Positions 41,295 through 49,488 of a stretch of 64,000 nt of DNA are shown piece after piece. The DNA lies in NCBI RefSeq assembly GCF_900168265.1, contig NZ_FVZF01000008.1:1-64000 (forward strand), read 5' to 3'. The position numbers were made by a program, and so were the translations under genes. Origin of the DNA: Salegentibacter salarius. GTDB taxonomy: Bacteria; Bacteroidota; Bacteroidia; Flavobacteriales; Flavobacteriaceae. The notes beneath the pieces are model-generated. The model did no database searches. It was not told the origin of the DNA and was given only the letters and a program-made list of their open reading frames with translations. The first letter of the stretch is position 1. Every line of letters starts with the position of its first letter.

Positions 41295-42326
41295 TTAACT
41301 TTTATATTTTAAAACCTCCGAACGCCCTTTTTTGAATATTTTATTGCTATTTCCTTTTCCCTTTCTAAGGGCTTTTTGCTCTTCGTACGGCAATGCAGCA
41401 ACCTCCATACAATCTGTAGAACAACAATTATTCATTTTTTCGGCACATTCTTCACACTGAATAAACAGTAAGTGACAGGCTTCATTAGCGCAATTTACAT
41501 GGGTATCGCAAGCTTTTCCGCACTGGTGACAATTTGCGATCACTTCTTCTGAAATTTGCTCGGCACGCCGATGATCAAAAACAAAATTCTTACCTATAAA
41601 CTTGTTTTCCAGTTTTTGCTTTTCAACCTGGCGGGCATATTCAATAATTCCACCTTCCAGTTGATACACATTCTTAAAGCCTTTATGCTTATAATATGCG
41701 CTAGCCTTTTCACACCTAATACCACCGGTGCAATACATTACCAGGTTCTTATCTTCTTTATAATCTTTAAGATCGTTCTCTATAATTGGCAAAGAATCTC
41801 TAAACGTATCTACATCTGGCTTTATGGCTCCCTGAAAATGACCAATTTCACTCTCGTAATGGTTACGCATATCTACCAATACTGTATTAGGGTCGCTAAT
41901 AAGGTCGTTGAATTTTAAAGCATCTACGTGAACACCTTTATTGGTAACATCAAAAGTGCTATCGTTAAGTCCGTCAGCTACTATTTTATCACGAACTTTA
42001 ACCTTCAGCTTTAAAAAAGCCTTAGCATCGTGTTCAATAGCGATATTTAGTCTCACGCCTTCAAGAAAATAAATATTATCTATAAATTCTTTAAATTCTT
42101 CAAATCGTGTTGCCGGAACAGAAAGTTGGGCATTAATCCCCTCGTGCGCAACATAAATGCGGCCAAGCACATCCATTTGGTCCCAGGCGATAAAAAGATG
42201 ATTTCTGAATAAATGTGGATTGCCAATTCTGGCATAGGCATAAAAAGAGAGCGTTAAACGGTCTTCTCCCGCTTCGTCTATAAGTGTTTCCCTCTCTTTA
42301 GCGCTTAATTTATTGTACAGTTGCAT
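41295..42326 (-). CDS. trhO: tRNA uridine(34) hydroxylase TrhO (rhodanese family)
   Basis: A 343-residue enzyme of the YceA/TrhO family, which forms 5-hydroxyuridine at tRNA position 34 using O2. Domains: an N-terminal acylphosphatase-like part (YVAHEGINAQLSVPATRFEEFKEFI), a rhodanese domain with catalytic Cys in VMYCTGGIRCEKASAYYKHKGF, and a C-terminal Cys-rich zinc-binding tail (CHQCGKACDTHVNC...CEECAEKMNNCC). It is divergent from recA with a long gap between and has its own promoter box. Confidence 0.93.
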   Translation of the reverse strand: MQLYNKLSAKERETLIDEAGEDRLTLSFYAYARIGNPHLFRNHLFIAWDQMDVLGRIYVAHEGINAQLSVPATRFEEFKEFIDNIYFLEGVRLNIAIEHDAKAFLKLKVKVRDKIVADGLNDSTFDVTNKGVHVDALKFNDLISDPNTVLVDMRNHYESEIGHFQGAIKPDVDTFRDSLPIIENDLKDYKEDKNLVMYCTGGIRCEKASAYYKHKGFKNVYQLEGGIIEYARQVEKQKLENKFIGKNFVFDHRRAEQISEEVIANCHQCGKACDTHVNCANEACHLLFIQCEECAEKMNNCCSTDCMEVAALPYEEQKALRKGKGNSNKIFKKGRSEVLKYKS

Positions 42327-42362
42327 GCTATACTAATTAGTTAAGGTTAAAGAAATTTTTTG

Positions 42363-42370
42363 CAAAGATA
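42363..42370 (-). promoter_or_regulatory. -7 promoter box of trhO
   Basis: TATCTTTG on the minus strand, perfect TAnnTTTG, 36 nt before the ATG. Confidence 0.6.
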
Positions 42371-42390
42371 CGTTTAAATTTCAAGGAAGA

Positions 42391-42428
42391 AAAAATGCCC
42401 TGAAAATTGAATTCCCAGGGCATTTTTT
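42391..42428. terminator. terminator hairpin inside the trhO-recA divergent gap
   Basis: AAAAATGCCCTG (42391-42402) pairs perfectly with CAGGGCATTTTT (42416-42427), giving a T-run on both strands. Neither flanking gene ends here, since both start. It therefore either ends an unannotated minus-strand transcript coming from 42430-42720 or insulates the two promoters. Confidence 0.85.
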
Positions 42429-42488
42429 GTGTGGCTAATTCGGTTTGTAATCTTTTTTACATTCTTTCATAAATTAGATTTTAAAATT

Positions 42489-42584
42489 CTAGCCACCATC
42501 TACCCGGCAACTCACATTCAGCAAAATAATCGCTGAAGCATCAAAAACACCAGGCATAAGCAGACTTTTTTTCAAAAATCTCAT
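42489..42584 (-). CDS. possible 31-residue peptide or small RNA in the trhO-recA gap
   Basis: The 471-bp gap 42327-42797 holds a candidate transcription unit on the minus strand: TTTTGTATATTTACG near 42705-42724 (one mismatch from TAnnTTTG), a 31-codon frame (MRFLKKSLLMPG...LLNVSCRVDGG) and the terminator at 42391. A TTCAGC/GCTGAA hairpin lies within the frame. The peptide has a basic start and hydrophobic middle but an internal Asp and a weak lipobox, so it is not a standard lipoprotein. A non-coding RNA is equally possible. Confidence 0.35.
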   Translation of the reverse strand: MRFLKKSLLMPGVFDASAIILLNVSCRVDGG

Positions 42585-42797
42585 AGGCAGAGTTAATTTT
42601 TAAATTTCTATTTGGTTTACTACCTCTTTGCAAGTACAGCGAGGCATATGGCTCAAAAAATTAAAATACTTCAACAAAATTGTTTCAGCATTTTAAATCT
42701 TTCATATATCGTAAATATACAAAAGCCGCTCATATAAAATTGTGATGCAGGAAAACTTATAGTAATTTAGCAACTCTCTAAATAGATTATTCAAATT

Positions 42798-43814
42798 ATG
42801 AGCAACGATAAAGAAAAAGAAGCAAAATTAAAAGCCTTAAAGCTTACCCTCGACAAAATGGATAAAACCTACGGAAAGGGTACCGTGATGAAGATGAGTG
42901 ACCAGGCCGTAGTAGATATAGATGCCATTTCTACCGGTTCTTTAGGTTTAGATTTAGCCATGGGTGTTGGAGGATATCCCCGTGGAAGGGTTATTGAAAT
43001 TTATGGACCTGAATCTTCGGGTAAAACAACTTTAACCTTACACGCCATAGCTGAAGCTCAGCAAAAAGGAGGCATCGCTGCCTTTATTGATGCAGAACAT
43101 GCTTTTGACCGTTTTTATGCAGAAAAACTTGGTGTAGATATAGAGAACCTTATTATTTCGCAACCAGATAATGGAGAACAGGCACTGGAAATTGCCGATA
43201 ATTTAATCCGGTCTGGAGCAATAGATATTATTGTGATAGACTCGGTTGCTGCGCTTACCCCTAAAAGTGAAATTGAAGGTGAAATGGGAGATTCTAAAAT
43301 GGGATTACACGCCCGTTTAATGTCTCAAGCCCTTAGAAAACTCACCTCTTCTATTAGCAAAACCCATTGTACCGTAATCTTTATTAACCAGTTAAGGGAA
43401 AAGATTGGGGTTATGTTTGGAAACCCCGAAACTACTACCGGTGGTAATGCCTTAAAATTCTATGCTTCAGTACGTTTAGATATTAGACGTTCTACCCAAA
43501 TAAAAGATAGCAATAGTAATGTTATGGGTAATAAAACCCGTGTAAAAGTGGTGAAAAACAAAGTTGCCCCACCATTTAAAATGGCTGAATTTGACATTAT
43601 GTATGGCGAAGGAATATCTAAAATTGGAGAAATTATAGATATTGGTGTAGATTATGAGATCGTGAAAAAGAGCGGTTCCTGGTTTAGCTACGAAGACACT
43701 AAATTAGGTCAGGGTCGTGATGCGGTGAAAATTCTGCTTAAAGACAATCCAGATTTAATGGAAGAGCTAGAAGAAAAAATAAAGAATGCTATTAAAGTTG
43801 CCAAAGAAGCTTAA
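42798..43814 (+). CDS. recA: recombinase RecA
   Basis: A 338-residue ATP-dependent strand-exchange protein. It has Walker [49 protein letters not shown] (Walker B and L1 region), [35 protein letters not shown] (L2), and a short C-terminal domain. Length is typical for Bacteroidota. There is no clear SOS box in the 470-bp upstream gap, so LexA control cannot be claimed. A terminator follows. Confidence 0.98.
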   Translation: MSNDKEKEAKLKALKLTLDKMDKTYGKGTVMKMSDQAVVDIDAISTGSLGLDLAMGVGGYPRGRVIEIYGPESSGKTTLTLHAIAEAQQKGGIAAFIDAEHAFDRFYAEKLGVDIENLIISQPDNGEQALEIADNLIRSGAIDIIVIDSVAALTPKSEIEGEMGDSKMGLHARLMSQALRKLTSSISKTHCTVIFINQLREKIGVMFGNPETTTGGNALKFYASVRLDIRRSTQIKDSNSNVMGNKTRVKVVKNKVAPPFKMAEFDIMYGEGISKIGEIIDIGVDYEIVKKSGSWFSYEDTKLGQGRDAVKILLKDNPDLMEELEEKIKNAIKVAKEA

Positions 43815-43842
43815 GTTCCAGGCTAAATAACAGCAAAGTCTT

Positions 43843-43871
43843 AAAAATCCCTTAAAAAAAGGGATTTTTTT
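43843..43871 (+). terminator. terminator after recA
   Basis: AAAAATCCCTT pairs with AAGGGATTTTT across a 5-nt A loop, followed by T and TGTTT; 29 nt after the recA stop. Confidence 0.88.
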
Positions 43872-43941
43872 GTTTCGGCACGCAACCATTTCAATAAAGC
43901 TGCATCTATGAAATAGATAACACCTAAATAATAAATTTGAA

Positions 43942-44421
43942 ATGAAAAGAATTGCCCTGTTAATGGTCCTGGCCCTAAGTCTTTACAGTTGCGACACAGA
44001 TGATGACGGTCCAAATTTGAATTTCACGATCGCAGAAATTACCGGTACTGATTTACCGGAATATTTTGAAATTGGTGAAAGTTATGATTTAGAGGTAACT
44101 TACGAGCTACCCAATGCGTGTCATCAATTTTCCAATTTTAGCGTAAATCCTTATGTAGATGAGGAAACCGACTCTACATTTGTAATAGAAATCGCTGCAT
44201 TAATCTCATACGATGCGAACATTACAGACTGTACAGAAGAAGGAGAATTAACTGATAGTCGGACTATAAGAGATTTAAGAGTTAGTAGTGAAGATTACAA
44301 TAACTACCAATTTAAATTACTCACGGGAGAAGATGAAAATGGAGAAGCAGAGTTTTTAATTATTGATGTTCCGGTTGGAGAGCCCGAACCAGAAACACCA
44401 GAAGAAAATACTAACGCATAA
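43942..44421 (+). CDS. lipoprotein of unknown function ahead of an ECF sigma operon
   Basis: A 159-residue lipoprotein: signal and lipobox RIALLMVLALSLYSC (Cys about residue 17), acidic spacer DTDDDGPN, then a beta-rich domain (YFEIGESYDLEVTYELPNACHQFSNFSV) with two further Cys (ACHQ, DCTEEGE). The acidic Pro/Glu tail is EPEPETPEENTNA. It ends 12 nt before the sigma factor start, so it is co-transcribed and may take part in envelope sensing. No family recognised. Confidence 0.8.
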   Translation: MKRIALLMVLALSLYSCDTDDDGPNLNFTIAEITGTDLPEYFEIGESYDLEVTYELPNACHQFSNFSVNPYVDEETDSTFVIEIAALISYDANITDCTEEGELTDSRTIRDLRVSSEDYNNYQFKLLTGEDENGEAEFLIIDVPVGEPEPETPEENTNA

Positions 44422-44433
44422 CAATCTAAGTTA

Positions 44434-44976
44434 GTGAGTTTAGAAAAACTCATACATCAGTGTAAAAAGCAGGATATTAGGGCACAGGAAAAGCTTTACC
44501 GATTGTACTCCGGTAAACTTTTTGGCCTGTGCCTTAAGTATTCTAATAACTACCAGCAAGCTGAAGACAACTTGCAGGAGGGTTTCATTACCATTTTCAA
44601 TAAAATCAACCAATATGAAGATAAAGGTTCTTTTGAAGGCTGGATGAAACGTATTGTCATAAACACCACCCTACAAAAGCACCGAAAAGAGAAATATTTT
44701 GAGATCATCAACGAAAACCTTCTGGAAGATCCGGAAATAGAAGTTGATGACGAAGAAATTACAACCGATTTTCTATTAGAAAGCATTCAGGATTTGCCAG
44801 AACGTTACCGGCAAATTTTTAACCTCTATGCATTAGACGGATTTTCACATAAAGAGATCGCAGAAATGCTGAATATAAGTGTGGGAAGTTCAAAATCTAA
44901 TTTGGCCCGTGCCAGGCATATTTTGAAGTCTAAAATAGAAAACCACCTCAACGACAATAAGGTGCAATCGCTATGA
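44434..44976 (+). CDS. ECF-type RNA polymerase sigma factor
   Basis: A 180-residue sigma-70 factor with region 2 (LYRLYSGKLFGLCLKYSNNYQQAEDNLQEGFITIFNKINQYEDKGSFEGWMKRIVINTTLQ) and region 4 (IQDLPERYRQIFNLYALDGFSHKEIAEMLNISVGSSKSNLARARHILK). It starts at GTG 44434. It overlaps the next gene by 4 nt (ATGA), the usual coupling of an ECF sigma to its anti-sigma. Target promoters unknown; autoregulation is likely by family habit. Confidence 0.93.
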   Translation: MSLEKLIHQCKKQDIRAQEKLYRLYSGKLFGLCLKYSNNYQQAEDNLQEGFITIFNKINQYEDKGSFEGWMKRIVINTTLQKHRKEKYFEIINENLLEDPEIEVDDEEITTDFLLESIQDLPERYRQIFNLYALDGFSHKEIAEMLNISVGSSKSNLARARHILKSKIENHLNDNKVQSL

Positions 44977-46457
44977 AAGAAAGAAAAAACATAGACCGGC
45001 TATACCAGGAAAAGTTTAGGGATTTTGCCCCCGAACCAAGTCCTGAGTTATGGAATAACATTGCCGGTAAACTGAAGGAGAAAGATCGAAAAAAGCCTTT
45101 TATCATTCCGTTATGGATAAAACTTGGCGGAGTTGCCGCAGTTTTAGCGCTGGTTCTTGGCGGATATTTCTTTAGCCAAAATAATTTTACAGAGACACAA
45201 GTTGTTTTTGAAGTAGAAGAAAGTGCAAAACCTCAAATAAATTTACCAGAAATCAATAAAAACGAACAGTTTACAAATGCCTCAGAAGTATTGAAAAACA
45301 ATGTGGATGAAACAATTTATTCAACATCTAAAGATGCAAAAAGCTCATCATCAAATAATAATTCAGCTTTAGCTTCTCAAAATACAAATGTTGAATCTGG
45401 CAAGTCACAAATCACTTCAACTGAAAAAGAAAAAGAAAAAGAAAAAGAAAATAATGCGAACAAAATTACGGATGAGTCAGGCGAACAAAATTCAGCTTTA
45501 GCGGGAGAAGATCATCAAAATTCCGTAGAAAAAAATATTCAACATCAGGATTTCATCAATCCAAATTCAAAAAACGAACAGCAGAAACCTGAAGCTATTG
45601 CTCAAAAGGAAGCGAATAAAACTGAAATAGAAGAGCAATTTTCGACTAAAGACAGCCTGGAAGTAGCCCAACAATTGGCGCAGATTGAAAAAGATAAAAA
45701 CCTGGAAAAAGAGGAAGATCTTATTGCAGAAACAGGCAAAAAGAAACTGCGTTTAAGCACTTTTGCCGCTCCTGTTTTTTATGATAATATTGGAAAAGGA
45801 AACGCGATAGCACCACAATTTGCAGGCAACAACACCAGCTCCCAGGTTAGTATGGCTTATGGAATGAATTTGGCCTATGCTATTTCAGATAAAATAAAGA
45901 TTAGGAGTGGGATTTCTAAAGTATCTATGAGTTACGATGTAGAAGATATTATGTTTTCTGCCACTGTAAATCCTAATAGTATTAGTTCCATAAATTATGA
46001 GTCAGATAATGTGCAATTAGATAGCGCGCCATCGGGACTTCCCGGCAGCCAGCTCGGAAATAGCGACGGAAGTAATTTCTCTGGCACCAATATGGCCTTA
46101 CCAGGCGAAATCAATCAACAGTTTGGATTTATTGAAGTTCCGCTGGAAATTGAATATAATCTTGTAGATCGTAAAATTGGTATTAACCTAATTGCCGGCG
46201 GAAGCAGCCTGTTTTTAGATGAAAATAGTATAAAGGTAAATACCAATAATCAAAACACCAGAATTGGCGAAGCAAACAATATTAATAAAGTTAGTTTTAG
46301 CACCAATGTGGGAGTGGGATTAGATTACAAACTTACCGATAGTTTTCAGTTGAATTTAGAACCAATATTTAAATATCAACTAGATACTTTTGATGATGCT
46401 CCAGGCGTACGCCCATTCTATTTTGGCGTTTATTCCGGAATAAGTTTCAATTTTTAG
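44973..46457 (+). CDS. envelope-spanning anti-sigma-like / outer-membrane beta-barrel protein
   Basis: A 494-residue protein. Residues 1-45 form a cytoplasmic segment (NIDRLYQEKFRDFAPEPSPELWNNIAGKLKEK) typical of sigma-linked Bacteroidota proteins. One TM follows at about 47-68 (LWIKLGGVAAVLALVLGGYFF), then a long low-complexity Gln/Lys/Glu/Asn linker (about 80-255) including a KEKEKEKEK run, and a C-terminal barrel-like domain ending GVYSGISFNF. Such a layout could join the sigma factor in the cytoplasm to the outer membrane. Anti-sigma action is inferred from coupling and topology. Confidence 0.82.
   Translation: MKERKNIDRLYQEKFRDFAPEPSPELWNNIAGKLKEKDRKKPFIIPLWIKLGGVAAVLALVLGGYFFSQNNFTETQVVFEVEESAKPQINLPEINKNEQFTNASEVLKNNVDETIYSTSKDAKSSSSNNNSALASQNTNVESGKSQITSTEKEKEKEKENNANKITDESGEQNSALAGEDHQNSVEKNIQHQDFINPNSKNEQQKPEAIAQKEANKTEIEEQFSTKDSLEVAQQLAQIEKDKNLEKEEDLIAETGKKKLRLSTFAAPVFYDNIGKGNAIAPQFAGNNTSSQVSMAYGMNLAYAISDKIKIRSGISKVSMSYDVEDIMFSATVNPNSISSINYESDNVQLDSAPSGLPGSQLGNSDGSNFSGTNMALPGEINQQFGFIEVPLEIEYNLVDRKIGINLIAGGSSLFLDENSIKVNTNNQNTRIGEANNINKVSFSTNVGVGLDYKLTDSFQLNLEPIFKYQLDTFDDAPGVRPFYFGVYSGISFNF
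45423..45450 (+). repeat. in-frame hexanucleotide microsatellite (GAAAAA)4
   Basis: Four perfect GAAAAA units plus GAAA encode alternating Lys-Glu in the linker of the anti-sigma-like protein. A change of one unit would alter the linker by two residues without shifting the frame. Confidence 0.9.
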
Positions 46458-46475
46458 CACCTATGAAAGGAGTAG

Positions 46476-46509
46476 AATCCTTCAGAAGTTTTATTTTGAA
46501 GGATTTTCT
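46476..46509. terminator. bidirectional hairpin between convergent genes
   Basis: AATCCTTCA (46476-46484) pairs perfectly with TGAAGGATT (46497-46505). The T-run is weak. It overlaps the last codons of the convergent acyltransferase gene and may serve both. Confidence 0.5.
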
Positions 46510-47249
46510 TGCTCCAAGTCTTTAGTAAGCTCGTCAAAAATTACCTGGCGTGTTTGGTTTCTTAAATTTTTTCTATCGGCAGGCTGCATTCCTTTGGTAG
46601 TAATAAATTCATGAATTTTCACGCGAAGTTTCCCCGGCGCTCCGGAAACGAATTTATAAGAAAAGCGCTTTTTATTATCGTAAAAGGTAATGGGAACAAT
46701 AGGAATTTGATGAGCTATAGCCAATCTAAAGGCTCCGTCTTTAAAACTATCTAAAACCAAAGACCTGTCATTGGGCACACCGCCTTCAGGAAAAATGCAA
46801 ATACTTTCTCCCATATCTAATCTTCGGCGGGCTTCAGTTACAACATCCTGCTTGCTTTTCGCGCAATTTCTATCTACGGTAATATTTGTTTTTCGGTAGA
46901 AAAATCCAAAAACAGGAATTTTAGCAAGCTCCCTTTTCCCTACAAAAATAAATGGTTGTTTAATGATCACCAGCATCATCATAATATCTATCATAGAAGT
47001 ATGATTTGCCACTAACATGTAGTTCTTCTTGGGGTCAAGTTGCTGCATCCTTTTAATTTCAGGATAAAAACCCATTCCATATAAGATACACTTAGCCCAA
47101 ATACGGGCGCAAACATAATATTTAGGATAAAGTCTTTCTGCGGAAGAAAACACAACAAGTACCGGAAACATTACCAAAATTGGTAATACAAGTAGAATAT
47201 AAAACCAGATTCGCCATAAAATAGTAAGTATTGTGCGTAGGATGTTCAT
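46491..47249 (-). CDS. 1-acyl-sn-glycerol-3-phosphate acyltransferase (PlsC type), second copy
   Basis: A 252-residue acyltransferase with N-terminal TM (LWRIWFYILLVLPILVMFPVLVVF), HX4D motif NHTSMID, GKRELAKIPVFGFFYRK and FPEGGVPND. Compared with the 12-kb copy it is more divergent, with VPND after FPEGG instead of SRTG, so acyl or acceptor preference may differ. The frame continues 40 codons upstream into trpS, but a -7 box at 47256-47263 shows the ATG at 47249 is right and that the mRNA is almost leaderless. Confidence 0.9.
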   Translation of the reverse strand: MNILRTILTILWRIWFYILLVLPILVMFPVLVVFSSAERLYPKYYVCARIWAKCILYGMGFYPEIKRMQQLDPKKNYMLVANHTSMIDIMMMLVIIKQPFIFVGKRELAKIPVFGFFYRKTNITVDRNCAKSKQDVVTEARRRLDMGESICIFPEGGVPNDRSLVLDSFKDGAFRLAIAHQIPIVPITFYDNKKRFSYKFVSGAPGKLRVKIHEFITTKGMQPADRKNLRNQTRQVIFDELTKDLEQENPSK

Positions 47250-47255
47250 AGAAGC

Positions 47256-47263
47256 CAAAAGTA
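47256..47263 (-). promoter_or_regulatory. -7 promoter box of the second plsC gene
   Basis: TACTTTTG on the minus strand, perfect TAnnTTTG, ending 6 nt before the ATG. The transcript start would fall at or next to the A of the start codon. Confidence 0.65.
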
Positions 47264-47296
47264 CTAAATTGAACCGAGGGAATTCGGTAAAAAAAT

Positions 47297-47304
47297 TACC
47301 TTTG
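47297..47304 (+). promoter_or_regulatory. -7 promoter box of trpS
   Basis: TACCTTTG, perfect TAnnTTTG, 20 nt before the trpS ATG; divergent from the plsC promoter 34 bp away. Confidence 0.6.
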
Positions 47305-47324
47305 CAGAAAACCGAAAAAAGCAG

Positions 47325-48293
47325 ATGTCCAGAATTCTTACAGGAGTACAAAGCACAGGAACTCCACACTTGGGAAATTTATTGGGAGCAATTTTACCGG
47401 CTATAGAAATGGCCAATAAACCCAATAACGATTCTTTTATTTTTATTGCCGATATGCACTCGCTTACCCAAATAAAAGATGCCGAAACTTTAAGAAACAA
47501 CACCTATTCTGTAGCGGCAACCTGGCTGGCTTGCGGTATAGATATTGAAAAAACCGTTTTTTACCGACAAAGTGATATTCCACAAACGGCAGAGCTTTCC
47601 TGGTATTTAAGCTGCTTTTTTCCGTATCAACGCTTAACCTTAGCACATTCTTTTAAAGATAAGTCAGATAGATTAGAAGATGTGAACGCAGGGCTTTTTA
47701 CCTATCCCATGTTAATGGCTGCAGATATTTTACTTTACGATGCCGAAATTGTACCGGTAGGAAAAGACCAGCTTCAACACTTGGAAATTACTCGCGATGT
47801 AGCTTCCCGTTTCCATTCAAAAATGGGTGAGGCTTTTGTAATTCCTGAAGCAAAAGTTCAGGAAAATACGATGTACGTTCCTGGAACCGATGGCGCCAAA
47901 ATGAGCAAATCTAAAGGCAATACCATAAACCTGTTTGTAACCGATAAAAAGCTTAGGAAACAAATTATGGCTATTGATACTGACAGTACGCCATTGGAAG
48001 AACCGAAGAACCCAAACACCTGTAATGTTTTTGCACTTTACAAATTAGTGGCTACAGAAGCACAAATCGCTGAAATGCGCAAGAATTATGAAGCCGGTGG
48101 CTTTGGATACGGGCACGCTAAACAGGCTTTATACGAAGTACTTTTAGAGCAGTTTGAAACTCCAAGAAAAAAGTATGAATATTATATGAATAACCTGGAA
48201 GAGATTGACAAAGCCCTGGAAGTAGGTGCCGAAAAAGCCAGAAATGTAGCCAATGAGGTTATAAACAGGGTAAGGAAAAAAGTAGGTTACTAG
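47325..48293 (+). CDS. trpS: tryptophanyl-tRNA synthetase
   Basis: A 322-residue class I synthetase charging tRNA-Trp. The HIGH-type motif is TGTPHLGN (residues 11-18) and KMSKS lies in GAKMSKSKGN; LMAADILLYDAEIVPVGKDQLQHLEITRDVA is typical. Its end overlaps the convergent dprA by 4 nt. No leader peptide or T-box is seen in the short leader. Confidence 0.97.
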   Translation: MSRILTGVQSTGTPHLGNLLGAILPAIEMANKPNNDSFIFIADMHSLTQIKDAETLRNNTYSVAATWLACGIDIEKTVFYRQSDIPQTAELSWYLSCFFPYQRLTLAHSFKDKSDRLEDVNAGLFTYPMLMAADILLYDAEIVPVGKDQLQHLEITRDVASRFHSKMGEAFVIPEAKVQENTMYVPGTDGAKMSKSKGNTINLFVTDKKLRKQIMAIDTDSTPLEEPKNPNTCNVFALYKLVATEAQIAEMRKNYEAGGFGYGHAKQALYEVLLEQFETPRKKYEYYMNNLEEIDKALEVGAEKARNVANEVINRVRKKVGY

Positions 48294-49390
48294 ATTAATT
48301 CAAATAATTTACCGGGTAATGGGCGTACCACGCCTTTTAATTCCATATTAATTAAAATACCCGCAGTTTTATAAGAGGGAAAGTTACAGTTTATCGCAAT
48401 GCTATCTAACTGGGCTTTCCCTTCCTTTTGCAGAAAATCTAAAACATTATTTTCTTCCTCATCCAGCTCCACAAACAATTGTTTTTGTACCGGTTTCGCT
48501 GATTCTTCCGGTTGCCAATTGAGCATATAAACCAAATCTGCTGCAGAATTCAATAAATGCGCTTTTTGTGATTTTATAAGATCGTTGCAACCTTTACTTA
48601 ATTTATCTGAAGGCCTTCCCGGCACAGCAAAGACTTCCCGGTTATAAGAATTTGCAATATCTGCAGTAACTAACGAGCCGCCTTTTTCGGCACTTTCTAT
48701 GACAACGGTTGCTTCGCTTAGACCTGCGATTATTCGGTTTCGTTTTAAAAAATTATTTCTGTCGAAATCATCACTACTCCAAAAATCGGTAAAAAACCCA
48801 CCGTTTTCTTCCACTGAAGCTACATATTTCTGATGCACTTTTGGATAAATTTGATCTAAGCCGTGTGCAAGGCAACCTATATTCTGCAGGTTATTGGCCA
48901 CTGCGGCCCTTTGCGCGGTAATATCAACTCCATAGGCGAAGCCAGAAACGATTACCGGGTTTAATGGACTCAATTCCTCTATAAACTTTTCGCAAAAAGC
49001 CACACCGCTTTGGGTAATTTTACGCGTACCCACCACACTAATAATCTTTTGATTTTTTAAATTGATATTCCCTCTTTGGAAAAATACCACCGGGCCATCT
49101 ATACAATGCTTTAGCTTGTCTGGATAATCCTGATCTTTAAAATAAAGTACTTTTATCTGATTCTTTTCAATGAATTTTAGCTCTTCTTCTGCAGCTTTAA
49201 GATGAGAGGCATCAAAAAATTCGCGTAAACGGTAGCCACCAATCCCATCAATTTTTAATAAATCCTGCTTTTTCTGCTGTAATACATTTTTAGCCGAACC
49301 AAAATGCCTGATCAGTTTCTTGGCAAGTGTATCTCCCAGATTTGGAATATGTTGTAATGCCAGGACATACTGTAATTCTTCAGAAGACAT
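48290..49390 (-). CDS. dprA: DNA-processing protein DprA
   Basis: A 366-residue RecA-loader for transforming single-stranded DNA. Order: an N-terminal helix-hairpin-helix/SAM-like part (LKIDGIGGYRLREFFD), a Rossmann fold domain (VVGTRKITQSGVAFCEKFIEEL, VSGFAYGVDITAQRAA, VIESAEKGGSLVTADIAN, AVPGRPSDKLSKGCNDLI), and a C-terminal winged helix. The gene implies competence-type DNA uptake or a housekeeping role; no other com genes are here. Confidence 0.95.
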   Translation of the reverse strand: MSSEELQYVLALQHIPNLGDTLAKKLIRHFGSAKNVLQQKKQDLLKIDGIGGYRLREFFDASHLKAAEEELKFIEKNQIKVLYFKDQDYPDKLKHCIDGPVVFFQRGNINLKNQKIISVVGTRKITQSGVAFCEKFIEELSPLNPVIVSGFAYGVDITAQRAAVANNLQNIGCLAHGLDQIYPKVHQKYVASVEENGGFFTDFWSSDDFDRNNFLKRNRIIAGLSEATVVIESAEKGGSLVTADIANSYNREVFAVPGRPSDKLSKGCNDLIKSQKAHLLNSAADLVYMLNWQPEESAKPVQKQLFVELDEEENNVLDFLQKEGKAQLDSIAINCNFPSYKTAGILINMELKGVVRPLPGKLFELI

Positions 49391-49475
49391 AATTGGATTT
49401 TCATTAAAATTACAGAAAAAAAGATTTGTTAATAAAATTTCTTTGGGTAACTTTAGGAGGAATAAAATAACCCCT

Positions 49476-49483
49476 TATTTTTG
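49476..49483 (+). promoter_or_regulatory. -7 promoter box of the HU-SPOR gene
   Basis: TATTTTTG, perfect TAnnTTTG, ending 5 nt before the ATG at 49489; a leaderless mRNA is expected. Confidence 0.65.
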
Positions 49484-49488
49484 CGGCA

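Noticed and set aside
42327-42797. 6S RNA, tmRNA or RNase P RNA in the trhO-recA gap
   Set aside because: No tmRNA-like acceptor end, no RNase P conserved core and no clear 6S central bubble could be recognised by eye; only a generic small transcript is proposed.
42700-42797. LexA/SOS box before recA
   Set aside because: No convincing palindrome of a known LexA type was found upstream of the start; consensus in Bacteroidota varies, so absence is not proven.
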